Below, piece by piece: positions 1 through 6,774 of a DNA stretch of 9,882 bases. A program made the position numbers and the translations under genes. The DNA is from SIG440 sp045591035 (GTDB taxonomy: Bacteria; Bacillota; Clostridia; Monoglobales; Monoglobaceae). Position 1 is the stretch's first letter; every line of letters begins with the position of its first letter. The notes beneath the pieces were generated by a model, which was not told where the DNA came from, made no database searches, and saw only the letters and a program-made list of their open reading frames with translations. Where the stretch lies: positions 1-9,882 of the forward strand of contig JAZNSG010000050.1 of the NCBI GenBank assembly GCA_045591035.1, in the 5' to 3' direction.

Positions 1-750
1 TGTTGTTTTCTTATTTTCTTCATCACTGCCGATAGGCTTCCCCAGTATTGTTGCGTCACCGGTTACATCAAGAATGTCATCCTGAATCTGAAAAGCCAGT
101 CCGAGACTTTCTGCAAAACAAGTTAAAGCATCAAGTTCTTCTTTGCCAGCATCGGCGCAAATACCCCCTGAAACTACAGCGGCACGGATAAGTGCTCCCG
201 TTTTTCTCTCATGAAGATACGAAAGTGTAAACTCGTCAACATCAGACTTACCTTCGTTTTCAAGGTCGACAACCTGACCGCCAATCATTCCGTCACAACC
301 TGCACAGTTCGCTATAGTCGTGGATATTTTCAATACTCTGTCAGGTGTTATGCAATTGTAGTTATCCATATTTGTTACATATTCAAACGCAAATGTCAAA
401 AGCCCATCTCCCGCAAGGAGAGCTGTTGCTTCATTAAATTTTTTATGGCAAGTAAGTCTTCCGCGACGCATATCATCGTCGTCCATACAAGGCAGGTCAT
501 CATGAATAAGTGAATAAGTATGAATGCATTCAATTGCCACAGCAACACAAAGAGCATCATCAAGGTCGCCGCCAAGCATATCACACGCAGCAAGTGTCAA
601 TATAGGGCGCAATCTTTTTCCGTCAGCCAAAACACTATACGCCATAGCATCATAAACGGACCTCTGTCTGCAATTTACCGGAGAAAACTCAGTTTCAAGC
701 CGCCGGTCTATCATTTCTTTGTATTTTTGAAGACGCTTCTCAAATAACAT
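1..750 (-). CDS. ispA: Polyprenyl synthetase, probably (2E,6E)-farnesyl diphosphate synthase (3' end outside window)
   Basis: Condenses dimethylallyl/geranyl diphosphate with isopentenyl diphosphate to make farnesyl diphosphate, the precursor of undecaprenyl carrier lipid and quinones; cytosolic and Mg-dependent. 250 residues are visible from ATG at 750, and roughly 40-50 C-terminal residues lie beyond base 1. The first aspartate-rich motif, DDLPCMD (residues 84-90), has the two-residue insertion typical of bacterial FPP synthases and is followed by DDDMRRG. The second, DDILD, is at 224-228. GKRLRP (44-49) is the substrate-binding motif, and KKTT near the edge matches the usual K(S/T)T. The stretch TYSLIHDD before the first motif closely resembles E. 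coli IspA, which favours a C15 product over longer chains; that is inference from similarity. It is the last visible gene of the operon, 23 bases after xseB, with a modest GGTGAG-type ribosome binding site. Confidence 0.95.
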   Translation of the reverse strand, partial: MLFEKRLQKYKEMIDRRLETEFSPVNCRQRSVYDAMAYSVLADGKRLRPILTLAACDMLGGDLDDALCVAVAIECIHTYSLIHDDLPCMDDDDMRRGRLTCHKKFNEATALLAGDGLLTFAFEYVTNMDNYNCITPDRVLKISTTIANCAGCDGMIGGQVVDLENEGKSDVDEFTLSYLHERKTGALIRAAVVSGGICADAGKEELDALTCFAESLGLAFQIQDDILDVTGDATILGKPIGSDEENKKTT

Positions 751-773
751 TATCTCAATCTCACCCCAAAATT

Positions 774-1010
774 TTAACGAATTTCAAAAGGTTCTTCTGC
801 CATCTCACCATTTTCCGTTTTCACAAGTACGGATATCTTCTGTTCAACAGCTTTGAGCTGATTAGTACAAGCCTTTGTTCGTGAAACGCCCTCCTCAAAA
901 AGTGAAAGCATTTCTTCAAGGCTGACATCCCCGCTCTCAAGCTTTTTAACTATTATTTCAAGCTCCTTGATATTCTCTTCAAAACTTACCTCAGTTTTTT
1001 TTGTTTCCAT
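774..1010 (-). CDS. xseB: Exonuclease VII small subunit
   Basis: Small subunit of exonuclease VII, which with XseA degrades single-stranded DNA from both ends into acid-soluble oligonucleotides. The protein is 78 residues, normal for the family, and almost wholly helical and charged. The signature region (about residues 9-44) reads SFEENIKELEIIVKKLE, then a GDVSLEE turn and LFEEGV; the last 30 residues form a second predicted helix with a short acidic tail. The ATG at 1010 is preceded by an excellent AAAGGGAGG ribosome binding site with 8-base spacing. It lies 20 bases downstream of the epimerase gene and 23 bases upstream of ispA. Unlike in many bacteria it is not next to xseA: two unrelated genes lie between them, though all are in one direction and presumably co-transcribed. 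Confidence 0.95.
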   Translation of the reverse strand: METKKTEVSFEENIKELEIIVKKLESGDVSLEEMLSLFEEGVSRTKACTNQLKAVEQKISVLVKTENGEMAEEPFEIR

Positions 1011-1030
1011 AATTTTAGCCTCCCTTTGTA

Positions 1031-1678
1031 TCAGTATTCATTGATTAAAACGATACCAATATCAACATTAATCAAATTCCCAACCAATTCACAAGCTTTA
1101 TTTAAAAACATTCCTTTTTTATAATAACCGATTGAAACTGTAAGGTCTGACTTGACAGCTATTTCTGCTTCTCCCGTATCTCCGTTAATTCCGCTGTTTA
1201 TATCGGCTGAAACCACATATGCTCCGGATGTATTTATGGCATTTATGGCACTTTCCGCAATGTCCTTTGGTCTTCCGCTGAATCCGGTCCCAAAAATACA
1301 ATCAACGATTATGTCAAATTCAGAAAGGTCGCATTTTTCGTTATAAACGCAATCACTGACTCCTTTTTCAATAGCCCTGTCATAATAAAACTTTCCATCT
1401 GGTGAAAATTTATCTGTAATCCTGAATAAAGCCGGACTAAATCCACTATTTGCAAGAATCTCCGAAAGAGCATAACCATCTCCGCCATTATTTCCGCTAC
1501 CGCAAACAATGGCAATTTTTTTATTAATCCAGTTAACAGAATCAAAAATGCCTTTTGCTGCCCGAAACATAAGTTCTTTTCCTGATGCAAAATTTTCTAT
1601 TGTATAAGCATCACTTTTTCGCATCATCTCAACAGATATGGCATTCTTGAATTCTTTGCAGTTTTTATCAGGTCTCAA
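1031..1678 (-). CDS. nnrE: NAD(P)H-hydrate epimerase (YjeF N-terminal domain, stand-alone)
   Basis: Metabolite-repair enzyme that interconverts the R and S epimers of damaged, hydrated NAD(P)H so that the S-specific dehydratase can restore NAD(P)H. The 215-residue protein is a complete Rossmann-like YjeF N-terminal domain: phosphate-binding loop GSGNNGGDG (60-68), IFGTGFSGRP (128-137), and ADINSG (158-163) where most members have DIPSG, so the proline is Asn161. A near-C-terminal NVDIGI matches the family's terminal strand. The ADP-dependent dehydratase domain (NnrD), often fused in bacteria, is absent and would have to be encoded elsewhere. The start is TTG at 1678: GAGGAG lies 9 bases upstream (1688-1693), overlapping the stop of the PHP gene. 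The internal ATG pair at residues 18-19 has no comparable site. The 13 bases between the two genes suggest translational coupling. Confidence 0.9.
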   Translation of the reverse strand: MRPDKNCKEFKNAISVEMMRKSDAYTIENFASGKELMFRAAKGIFDSVNWINKKIAIVCGSGNNGGDGYALSEILANSGFSPALFRITDKFSPDGKFYYDRAIEKGVSDCVYNEKCDLSEFDIIVDCIFGTGFSGRPKDIAESAINAINTSGAYVVSADINSGINGDTGEAEIAVKSDLTVSIGYYKKGMFLNKACELVGNLINVDIGIVLINEY

Positions 1679-1687
1679 ATTGAAACG

Positions 1688-1693
1688 CTCCTC
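1688..1693 (-). promoter_or_regulatory. Ribosome binding site that fixes the TTG start of nnrE
   Basis: GAGGAG on the minus strand, 9 bases before TTG at 1678 and overlapping the TGA stop of the preceding PHP gene (1692-1694). It supports the unusual TTG start over the internal ATGs. It also means ribosomes finishing the PHP protein terminate on top of the epimerase initiation site. Confidence 0.75.
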
Positions 1694-2408
1694 AATCTAA
1701 CTTATAAAGCGCATTTTTCTCTGTAAATACGCTCATGTCACCATTTTTTACAGACTCTATAAACTCATCTTCACTTAAAATGGGTTTTTGCGAATATACA
1801 CCTGCAAGAACATCCTGCCTTCTTCCAACATGGTTGTCTGAACCTGCAAATTTAATTAAACCATAGTTTTCAGCATAAATATCTGCCATTTTATTTTCCA
1901 AAGGCCGACGATTTGCATTTATCACTTCGACCCCATCAACACATCCGGGATAAAGTCTTATGTGGTCAATATAAGAATCTTCTCTGTATGGATGAGCATG
2001 AATAATAAAAGCTCCGTTTTCTTTCATAAATAAAAGCTCTGTTCGTTTATCCATAGCCATAATTTGTTTATTAGCAAGGTACCATTCTTTATCTAATCCA
2101 TAAATAAGAAAATCTGTTCCTTCATAGGAAATTTCTACGCCGCAAAACACCTTTATTCCTATTTCTTCTTCCAAAAGCTTTCCCTGTTCATAATCAGAGA
2201 AATAAAAGTTTATCTTTTCTTCATACGAAGCTGAGGCATCAATGCCGATTTTTCCATCTAAAAAGTGGTTTGTTATGAAAATACCATCGTATCCCAATTC
2301 TTTGTAAAACTCCATATTTTCACGGACACTGCACTTTCCGCAACCGCTTACAGGAGCTGTGTGCAGGTGCGTTTCATACTTATAAATCATTTCTTCACAA
2401 CTTTTCAT
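1692..2408 (-). CDS. PHP-domain metal-dependent phosphoesterase, specific substrate unknown
   Basis: A 238-residue PHP-superfamily protein. These enzymes use a cluster of divalent metals to hydrolyse phosphoester bonds; characterised relatives include histidinol phosphatase, the TrpH/YciV type that degrades oligonucleotides or 3',5'-bisphosphates, and polymerase proofreading domains. Putative metal ligands are all present: HLH (His14, His16), NH (His48), GVE (Glu92), HAH (His137, His139) and GSDNH (Asp191, His193). A CGKC pair (23-26) sits just after the first motif. The start chosen is ATG at 2408, with AAGGGG 6 bases upstream (2415-2420), 19 bases after the xseA stop. A TTG at 2444 would add 12 residues overlapping xseA but has no ribosome binding site. 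Its place between the exonuclease VII subunit genes would fit a nucleic-acid-end or nucleotide phosphatase role, but that is only inference. Confidence 0.88.
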   Translation of the reverse strand: MKSCEEMIYKYETHLHTAPVSGCGKCSVRENMEFYKELGYDGIFITNHFLDGKIGIDASASYEEKINFYFSDYEQGKLLEEEIGIKVFCGVEISYEGTDFLIYGLDKEWYLANKQIMAMDKRTELLFMKENGAFIIHAHPYREDSYIDHIRLYPGCVDGVEVINANRRPLENKMADIYAENYGLIKFAGSDNHVGRRQDVLAGVYSQKPILSEDEFIESVKNGDMSVFTEKNALYKLD

Positions 2409-2427
2409 TTTGTACCCCTTGATAAAA

Positions 2428-3633
2428 TTAAATAATTTTTTCAACTATTGCAGAAACATCGCCATCCGAGACCTTTACAAATATTTTATCTCCCGCTTTA
2501 ACCTGCTTTACACTCTTTAGCAATGTTCCATCATTGGTCTTTGTTATTGAATACCCTCGTCCGAGAGTTCCCAAAGGACTAAGACCGTCAAGTTTAGATG
2601 ACAGAAGGACAAGTCTCTGCCATTTTTCATTTACCACATTCCTAATTGAATTTTCAAAAAGCTTCGATAAATGGTCAAGCAAAATTCCTTTTTCGTTAAT
2701 CTTTGAAATGGGGTCCCTCAGAACTTGTTTCTCGGTATACATCTTCAAGCGAAGTCGTCTGTTTTCAAGAATCTTTCGACAAGCGGTCTTAAGTCTTAAA
2801 TTTAAATTTTCTGCCCGTTCTGAAAGCTCATCCGCCGACGGTACAGCAAGTTCTGCCGCTGCAGACGGGGTTGGAGCTCTCAAGTCGGCAACAAAATCCG
2901 AAATGGTAAAGTCAGTTTCATGACCAACAGCAGAAATTATGGGAATTTCACTTTCAAAAATTGCTCTCGCAAGAATTTCTTCGTTGAATGCCCACAAATC
3001 TTCAATAGAACCGCCGCCTCGACCTATAATGAGAACATCTGCTGATTTTTCTTTGTTGAAATATTCTATTCCAGCCTTAACGCTTTCTGCCGCTCCGTCT
3101 CCCTGGACAAGTGCGGGAAACAAAACAACATCACAAGATGGATACCGACGAGAAAGAATGTTTATTATATCCCTGACAGCGGCTCCCGTCGGGGCAGTAA
3201 CAACGCCTACTCGGGATGGGTATTGTGGTATAAGCTTTTTAGCCGACGAGTCAAACAATCCTTCACTTTGAAGCTTAGCTTTAAGTTTTTCAAACTGTTC
3301 AAAAAGTCCACCTTTACCGTCTTGCACCATTGAGTTTATATAAAGCTGGTATTGACCGTCTCGTTCATAAACTGAAACACGTCCCTCAGCAATAACCTGC
3401 ATTCCGTCCTTGGGGACAAAATCAAGCTTTGTCGCAGAGTTTTTAAACATAACACATCGTATAACACCAATATTATCTTTAAGCGACATGTACATATGTC
3501 CTGATGAATGGTGCTTGAAGTTCGAAATTTCACCCTTTACTCGAATATTCTCAAGCATAGGTACCTGGGCAAACAAATCCTTTATAAACAAATTCAGCTG
3601 ACTAACGGTAAGTGTTTGTTGTTCGTATAACAA
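2428..3633 (-). CDS. xseA: Exonuclease VII large subunit
   Basis: Catalytic subunit of exonuclease VII (single-strand-specific DNA exonuclease, repair and recombination). It has 401 residues, somewhat shorter than the roughly 450 of E. coli and Bacillus but with every block present. The N-terminal OB-fold (about 10-105) includes VKGEISNFK and SGHMYMSLKD. The nuclease core (about 135-310) has VVTAPTGAAVRD (144-155), GRGGGSIEDLWAFNEE (204-219) and the strongly conserved GHETDFTISDF (237-247) followed by RAPTPSAAAE. A charged helical region follows, then the terminal GRGYSIT motif. The start is TTG at 3633, supported by a very strong AAAGGAGG site with 8-base spacing; the protein start MLYEQQTLTVSQLN fits the family. 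It lies 28 bases downstream of the TsaD-like gene. Its partner xseB is two genes further down the same operon. Confidence 0.96.
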   Translation of the reverse strand: MLYEQQTLTVSQLNLFIKDLFAQVPMLENIRVKGEISNFKHHSSGHMYMSLKDNIGVIRCVMFKNSATKLDFVPKDGMQVIAEGRVSVYERDGQYQLYINSMVQDGKGGLFEQFEKLKAKLQSEGLFDSSAKKLIPQYPSRVGVVTAPTGAAVRDIINILSRRYPSCDVVLFPALVQGDGAAESVKAGIEYFNKEKSADVLIIGRGGGSIEDLWAFNEEILARAIFESEIPIISAVGHETDFTISDFVADLRAPTPSAAAELAVPSADELSERAENLNLRLKTACRKILENRRLRLKMYTEKQVLRDPISKINEKGILLDHLSKLFENSIRNVVNEKWQRLVLLSSKLDGLSPLGTLGRGYSITKTNDGTLLKSVKQVKAGDKIFVKVSDGDVSAIVEKII

Positions 3634-3661
3634 TTTGTTTCCCTCCTTTTCGAATTTTCAA

Positions 3662-4618
3662 TCAGTCAAGCCTTTCTCCCATCAAGAGTTTCCCAATAAA
3701 AGCAACTCCTACCGCGTTATCGGTAGACAAATTGGGTTCAGCAAAGTGAATATCCTTATATTCTAATAACTCTTTCCGCATAAATTTTGAAGATGATACT
3801 CCGCCCACCAGCAAAACATTTTTAACTCCATATTTTTCGTTTGCAGATTCAATAGAAGCCGCCACTGAATTGGAGATGCATTTCATAACGCAGTAAGCTA
3901 TAAATTCAGGGCTTTCACCCTTTTCGATAAGTCTTTCGTATCTCGTTTCTTCTCCCGAAAAGTTTATGTACTCATCCTTAACACAGGATTTGACCTTAGT
4001 TTTTATACCTTGATATTCCAAAGAAAGCCTATCCAAATCTATACCACAAGGGAACTTAAGTCCGAGTTTCACGCCTATCCGGTCCACAAACTGACCCGCA
4101 GGTAAATCAAGCGTACCTCCAATAATCTTACAATCAAAGCCACTTTCACTTGGAATTACAAGTAAAAGTTCGGTTGTTCCTCCGGATAAATGATAAGTCA
4201 GAAACGGCTCATTTAACAATGAATATCGTCCGGATGAATGAATCGCCGCCATAATGTGTCCTTCCTGGTGAGAAGTTTCGAAATATCTTGTCTCCAATGT
4301 TGCCGACACAGTTCTTGCAAAAGACTGTCCTGCAAGAAAAACCGGCATATAAGAGCCTTCAACATTCCTTGGTCTTGAGCTTACTGTCAGAACAACCTCA
4401 GAAAAATCAGAAATTTTTAAATTTTCACTTAACTCCTCAAAGCATAAAGGAAGATTCTTAATATGCTGAAAAACCGCATCAGACTGGCGGAGACCACAAT
4501 CGCCCTCCTTCACCATCAGCGGTTTTTTTATGTTTATTACTTTTTCTCCACAAACAGCCGCAAGAGATGTTGTGTAGCAACTTGTGTCAATTCCTAAATA
4601 TAGTCTTGATTCACTCAT
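3662..4618 (-). CDS. Kae1/TsaD-like ASKHA-fold protein (divergent paralog, role unknown)
   Basis: A 318-residue relative of TsaD/Kae1 (formerly called O-sialoglycoprotein endopeptidase), the ATPase that makes tRNA threonylcarbamoyladenosine. The fold is recognisable from GIDTSCYTTS (9-18), HQEGH (117-121), SGG (145-147), LDLPAGQFVDRIG, LLVGGVSSSKFMR and STDNA (298-302). His117, His121 and Asp300 match the metal ligands of true TsaD. Two conserved stretches differ: the canonical SGGHT is SGGTT, so that histidine is lost, and the glycine-rich GPGL segment is replaced by SRPRNVEGSYMP (81-92). I therefore do not call it tsaD; it looks like the divergent paralog found in Clostridia, with a canonical tsaD expected elsewhere. 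Its ATG overlaps the nusB stop as ATGA, indicating translational coupling, with a GGAG site inside the end of nusB. Confidence 0.85.
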   Translation of the reverse strand: MSESRLYLGIDTSCYTTSLAAVCGEKVINIKKPLMVKEGDCGLRQSDAVFQHIKNLPLCFEELSENLKISDFSEVVLTVSSRPRNVEGSYMPVFLAGQSFARTVSATLETRYFETSHQEGHIMAAIHSSGRYSLLNEPFLTYHLSGGTTELLLVIPSESGFDCKIIGGTLDLPAGQFVDRIGVKLGLKFPCGIDLDRLSLEYQGIKTKVKSCVKDEYINFSGEETRYERLIEKGESPEFIAYCVMKCISNSVAASIESANEKYGVKNVLLVGGVSSSKFMRKELLEYKDIHFAEPNLSTDNAVGVAFIGKLLMGERLD

Positions 4619-5013
4619 TTCACTGCTCCGCCTATTTTTCCCAAAATACCATTTACGAACGGAGCCGCTTCTTCGCCATCATATTTTTTTGCAAGATTAA
4701 CTGCTTCGTTAACAGAAACAATATTCGGAATATCGTTGCGAAACTCTATTTCATATACAGCAAGACGAAGCACCGACATGCAAACATTTGAAATTCGATC
4801 AACTTTCCAGTCCTTAGATACCTCGCTTATTTTTTTATCAATAGTCTCAAGATTTTCAACAACACCATTAACTATGGATTCAATATACTCTTGCTGCTGT
4901 GCAGGGTTATATTCTTCAATAAATTCTGCCATGATTCTTGAAATTTCATCAGGCTGAAATTTATACTCAAATAAAAGTATAAATGCGTATTCTCTTGCCT
5001 TTGTTCTGTTCAT
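4615..5013 (-). CDS. nusB: Transcription antitermination factor NusB
   Basis: An all-helical RNA-binding protein that, with S10 (NusE), binds boxA in rRNA leader transcripts and promotes antitermination by RNA polymerase. At 132 residues it is normal for the family. The arginine-rich N-terminus RTKAREYAFILLFEY carries the typical R..AR..A pattern that contacts boxA RNA. The second half contains VLRLAVYEI, then SVNEAVNLAKKY (100-111) and the terminal FVNGILGKI. It starts with ATG at 5013, 23 bases after asp23; the ribosome binding site is weak, so coupling to asp23 translation is plausible. Its last bases overlap the start of the TsaD-like gene by 4 (ATGA). Nothing suggests loss of function. 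Confidence 0.96.
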   Translation of the reverse strand: MNRTKAREYAFILLFEYKFQPDEISRIMAEFIEEYNPAQQQEYIESIVNGVVENLETIDKKISEVSKDWKVDRISNVCMSVLRLAVYEIEFRNDIPNIVSVNEAVNLAKKYDGEEAAPFVNGILGKIGGAVK

Positions 5014-5036
5014 TTGTAGCCACTCAGCCTTTCCGC

Positions 5037-5477
5037 TTATTCTTCGGTATTATCTGTATCTTCTCCGGAAAGTTCTTCTGTATCTTCCGGCTCAGTTTCT
5101 GCCCCCTCAGTTGGGAGATTTGTATTTATGCCCTCAATATTAACATTAACAGCAGTTACATTAAGTCCCGTCATTGCTTCAACTTCACTTTTTGTCTTGA
5201 CTTGAATTTCCCAGGCAACATCAGGTATCTTTACGCCATAATCCACAACAACAAACATATCAATTTTAACATCTTTGTCGTTTACAATGACTTTAACACC
5301 TTTTGAGTGATTTTTCTTACCTAAAAATTCCGCAAAACCTCCAACAATGGAATTCATCATGCCGGATACGCCATCTATGCTCTTAGCCGCAACCGCAGCA
5401 ATTGTAGCTATGACTTCATTAGAAATAGCAATGTTCCCATCGTTATCAAGATTTGTATTTAAATTCTTTTCTTCCAT
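5037..5477 (-). CDS. Asp23/Gls24 family envelope-stress protein
   Basis: A 146-residue member of the Asp23 (alkaline shock protein, formerly DUF322) family. Staphylococcus Asp23 is a membrane-associated protein linked to cell-envelope stress; many Firmicutes carry a paralog just upstream of nusB, as here. The domain spans about residues 14-116: a first helical stretch IATIAAVAAKSIDGVSGM, then the KGVKVIV...VKIDMFVVVDYGVKIPDVAWEIQ core and VTAVNVNIEGI. There is no transmembrane segment or signal peptide. The last 22 residues are an acidic tail with 11 Asp/Glu and no Lys/Arg, longer and more acidic than the core needs; its function is unknown. The ATG at 5477 has GGGAGG upstream with rather long spacing (11 bases). 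It is the first gene after the promoter at 5523-5551 and so probably the first of the eight-gene operon. Confidence 0.9.
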   Translation of the reverse strand: MEEKNLNTNLDNDGNIAISNEVIATIAAVAAKSIDGVSGMMNSIVGGFAEFLGKKNHSKGVKVIVNDKDVKIDMFVVVDYGVKIPDVAWEIQVKTKSEVEAMTGLNVTAVNVNIEGINTNLPTEGAETEPEDTEELSGEDTDNTEE

Positions 5478-5522
5478 ATTAATAACAACCTCCCGTATTA
5501 TACAATAGGATTTTATATTTAA

Positions 5523-5551
5523 AGTATATCATAAATAAATCTATTTTACAA
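5523..5551 (-). promoter_or_regulatory. Predicted sigma-A promoter for the asp23-nusB-xseA-ispA operon
   Basis: On the minus strand TTGTAA (5546-5551) is followed, after exactly 17 bases, by TATACT (5523-5528), in a very AT-rich 104-base gap. The expected transcript start near 5516 leaves a leader of about 40 bases before the asp23 ATG. A TATAAT nearer the gene (about 5492-5497) has no -35 box and would start transcription inside the ribosome binding site, so it was not chosen. Confidence 0.6.
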
Positions 5552-5581
5552 TTACTTTTTTATTTTTTATTCAGAGAAAAG

Positions 5582-6136
5582 CTAAAGTTTAAAAATTGCC
5601 CCCGCCAAAGCTCCAAGTCCAATAAAAGTCAGTGGATGTTTTTTTAATTTAAATACACCGAAAATCAAAGCGACAAAAAGTATTATCTTTTTGTAATCAA
5701 TTGATTGAGCCCACGAAGTACCGCCGAAAACCATAAAATTCTGAGCAAAGACACCGAGGACAGATGCGAGCAACAATCCCGCAACAGCAGCTCGAAGTCC
5801 ATAAAAAACATCTTTTACCACTGTACTGCCTTTAAACTTTTGAAGAACTGAGGATACAATCAGTATTATTATCAAACTTGGCGCAACCAAAGAAAGAGTT
5901 GATAAAATCCCTCCCAAAACTCCACCGTTTATAAATCCTACATAGGTTGACATATTCACCCCAATCGGGCCTGGAGTGGACTCAGAAACTGCAATCATGC
6001 GTGTAAGCTCACTAGCTGTGAACCAGTCATATTTCTTCGTCAGTTCAAAAAGGAACGGAAGAGTTGCAAGTCCGCCACCTACCGCAAATAGTCCAACCTT
6101 GAACATTTCAAACATCAGTATTAAATACGCCGACAC
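5582..6136 (-). CDS. ChrA-family transporter, short (single-domain) subunit 2
   Basis: Half-size member of the CHR (chromate ion transporter) family. Full-length ChrA proteins export chromate by proton-driven antiport and contain two homologous domains; short CHR proteins occur as adjacent pairs, presumably acting together. This 184-residue copy has the domain signature GLFAVGGGLATLP (15-27) and SESTPGPIGVN (51-61), then several hydrophobic segments predicted to cross the membrane. The start is set at GTG 6136: AGGAGGGG (6141-6148) lies just upstream, overlapping the stop of the partner gene. A TTG at 6190 would give a 44-base overlap and an extra charged N-terminus not matching the family. 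It lies 10 bases from its partner, so they form an operon. The true substrate is unproven: many CHR proteins lie far from any chromate-stress context. Confidence 0.85.
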   Translation of the reverse strand: MSAYLILMFEMFKVGLFAVGGGLATLPFLFELTKKYDWFTASELTRMIAVSESTPGPIGVNMSTYVGFINGGVLGGILSTLSLVAPSLIIILIVSSVLQKFKGSTVVKDVFYGLRAAVAGLLLASVLGVFAQNFMVFGGTSWAQSIDYKKIILFVALIFGVFKLKKHPLTFIGLGALAGAIFKL

Positions 6137-6140
6137 AGTA

Positions 6141-6148
6141 CCCCTCCT
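6141..6148 (-). promoter_or_regulatory. Ribosome binding site that fixes the GTG start of the second chrA-like gene
   Basis: AGGAGGGG on the minus strand, overlapping the TAG stop of the upstream partner (6147-6149) and ending 4 bases before GTG at 6136. It argues for the GTG start and for coupled translation of the two subunits. Confidence 0.75.
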
Positions 6149-6701
6149 ATTCTTTCTTTTCAGCACAAATGCGCCTATAAACCAAGGCAAGTATACCTGC
6201 TGAAACTATAATAATTATTGTGGATATATCAAAAAACATTGAAAGTAAAAATGCAGCTATTGCAATTATAGCAGTAAACCAATCCACAACACCCGATTTG
6301 CCTATTTTAAGTAAAGCTTGAACCAAAATGGCACAAACTGCAACTCCAATGCCTGAAAAAGCATGTTGAATAATAGGATTACCATATATAGCCGACAAAA
6401 CCGAAGCAACTACAGAAATAATTATAATTGACGGAGTGATAACCCCTAAAGTTGCAACAATTCCGCCAACAACACCAAAGCGTCTGTGTCCAACAAATGT
6501 CGCCGTATTTACAGCAATCACTCCGGGCGTACATTGTCCTATAGCAAAATAATCCATAATTTCTTCGAGTGTTGCCCACTTGTATTTATCAACGATCTCT
6601 CGTTCAATCATAGGAAGCATCGCATACCCTCCGCCAAAAGTAAATGCTCCTATTCTAAAGAAAGCGAAATAAAGCTTCAAAAAGTCCTTTAGTTTTTCCA
6701 T
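6147..6701 (-). CDS. ChrA-family transporter, short (single-domain) subunit 1
   Basis: First of the tandem short CHR genes, also 184 residues. The N-terminal signature is FFRIGAFTFGGGYAMLPMIE (14-33) and the second conserved block GQCTPGVIAVNTATFVG (55-71). About five hydrophobic, probably membrane-spanning segments follow, and the protein ends in a short charged tail RRICAEKKE. Paired with the downstream copy it would supply the two domains of a full-length ChrA in the inner (only) membrane; the two copies differ enough that a heterodimer is more likely than a recent duplication. ATG at 6701 has a GAGGTG site 5-6 bases upstream. Transcription likely starts from the promoter at 6746-6774, about 40 bases upstream of the gene. 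Chromate is the family's named substrate; here it is an inference from homology only. Confidence 0.87.
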   Translation of the reverse strand: MEKLKDFLKLYFAFFRIGAFTFGGGYAMLPMIEREIVDKYKWATLEEIMDYFAIGQCTPGVIAVNTATFVGHRRFGVVGGIVATLGVITPSIIIISVVASVLSAIYGNPIIQHAFSGIGVAVCAILVQALLKIGKSGVVDWFTAIIAIAAFLLSMFFDISTIIIIVSAGILALVYRRICAEKKE

Positions 6702-6745
6702 AAAAACACCTCATTCTATTTTTCCAAAGCTTCAACTATTAACCT

Positions 6746-6774
6746 ATTATATCAAAAAAACTGCCCATTTGCAA
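6746..6774 (-). promoter_or_regulatory. Predicted promoter of the chrA pair, overlapping the glnA terminator
   Basis: Minus strand: TTGCAA (6769-6774), a 17-base spacer, then a perfect TATAAT (6746-6751) preceded by TGA, i.e. an extended -10. The expected start is near 6739. The -35 box lies in the loop of the terminator hairpin 6756-6791, and one stem arm plus the T-run forms most of the spacer. Confidence 0.65.

Noticed and set aside
211..747. Plus-strand open frames opposite ispA
   Set aside because: They are antisense to a well-conserved polyprenyl synthetase with all catalytic motifs and have no independent support.
2409..2444. Longer N-terminus for the PHP protein from TTG at 2444
   Set aside because: No ribosome binding site precedes it and it overlaps xseA. 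ATG at 2408 has AAGGGG at the right distance and begins just before the conserved HLH motif.
5492..5497. TATAAT close to the asp23 gene as a promoter -10 box
   Set aside because: It has no -35 partner and its start point would fall within the ribosome binding site. The boxes at 5523-5551 fit better.
6137..6190. Longer N-terminus for the second ChrA-like protein from TTG at 6190
   Set aside because: It would overlap the upstream gene by 44 bases and add a charged stretch foreign to the family. GTG at 6136 has a strong AGGAGGGG site.
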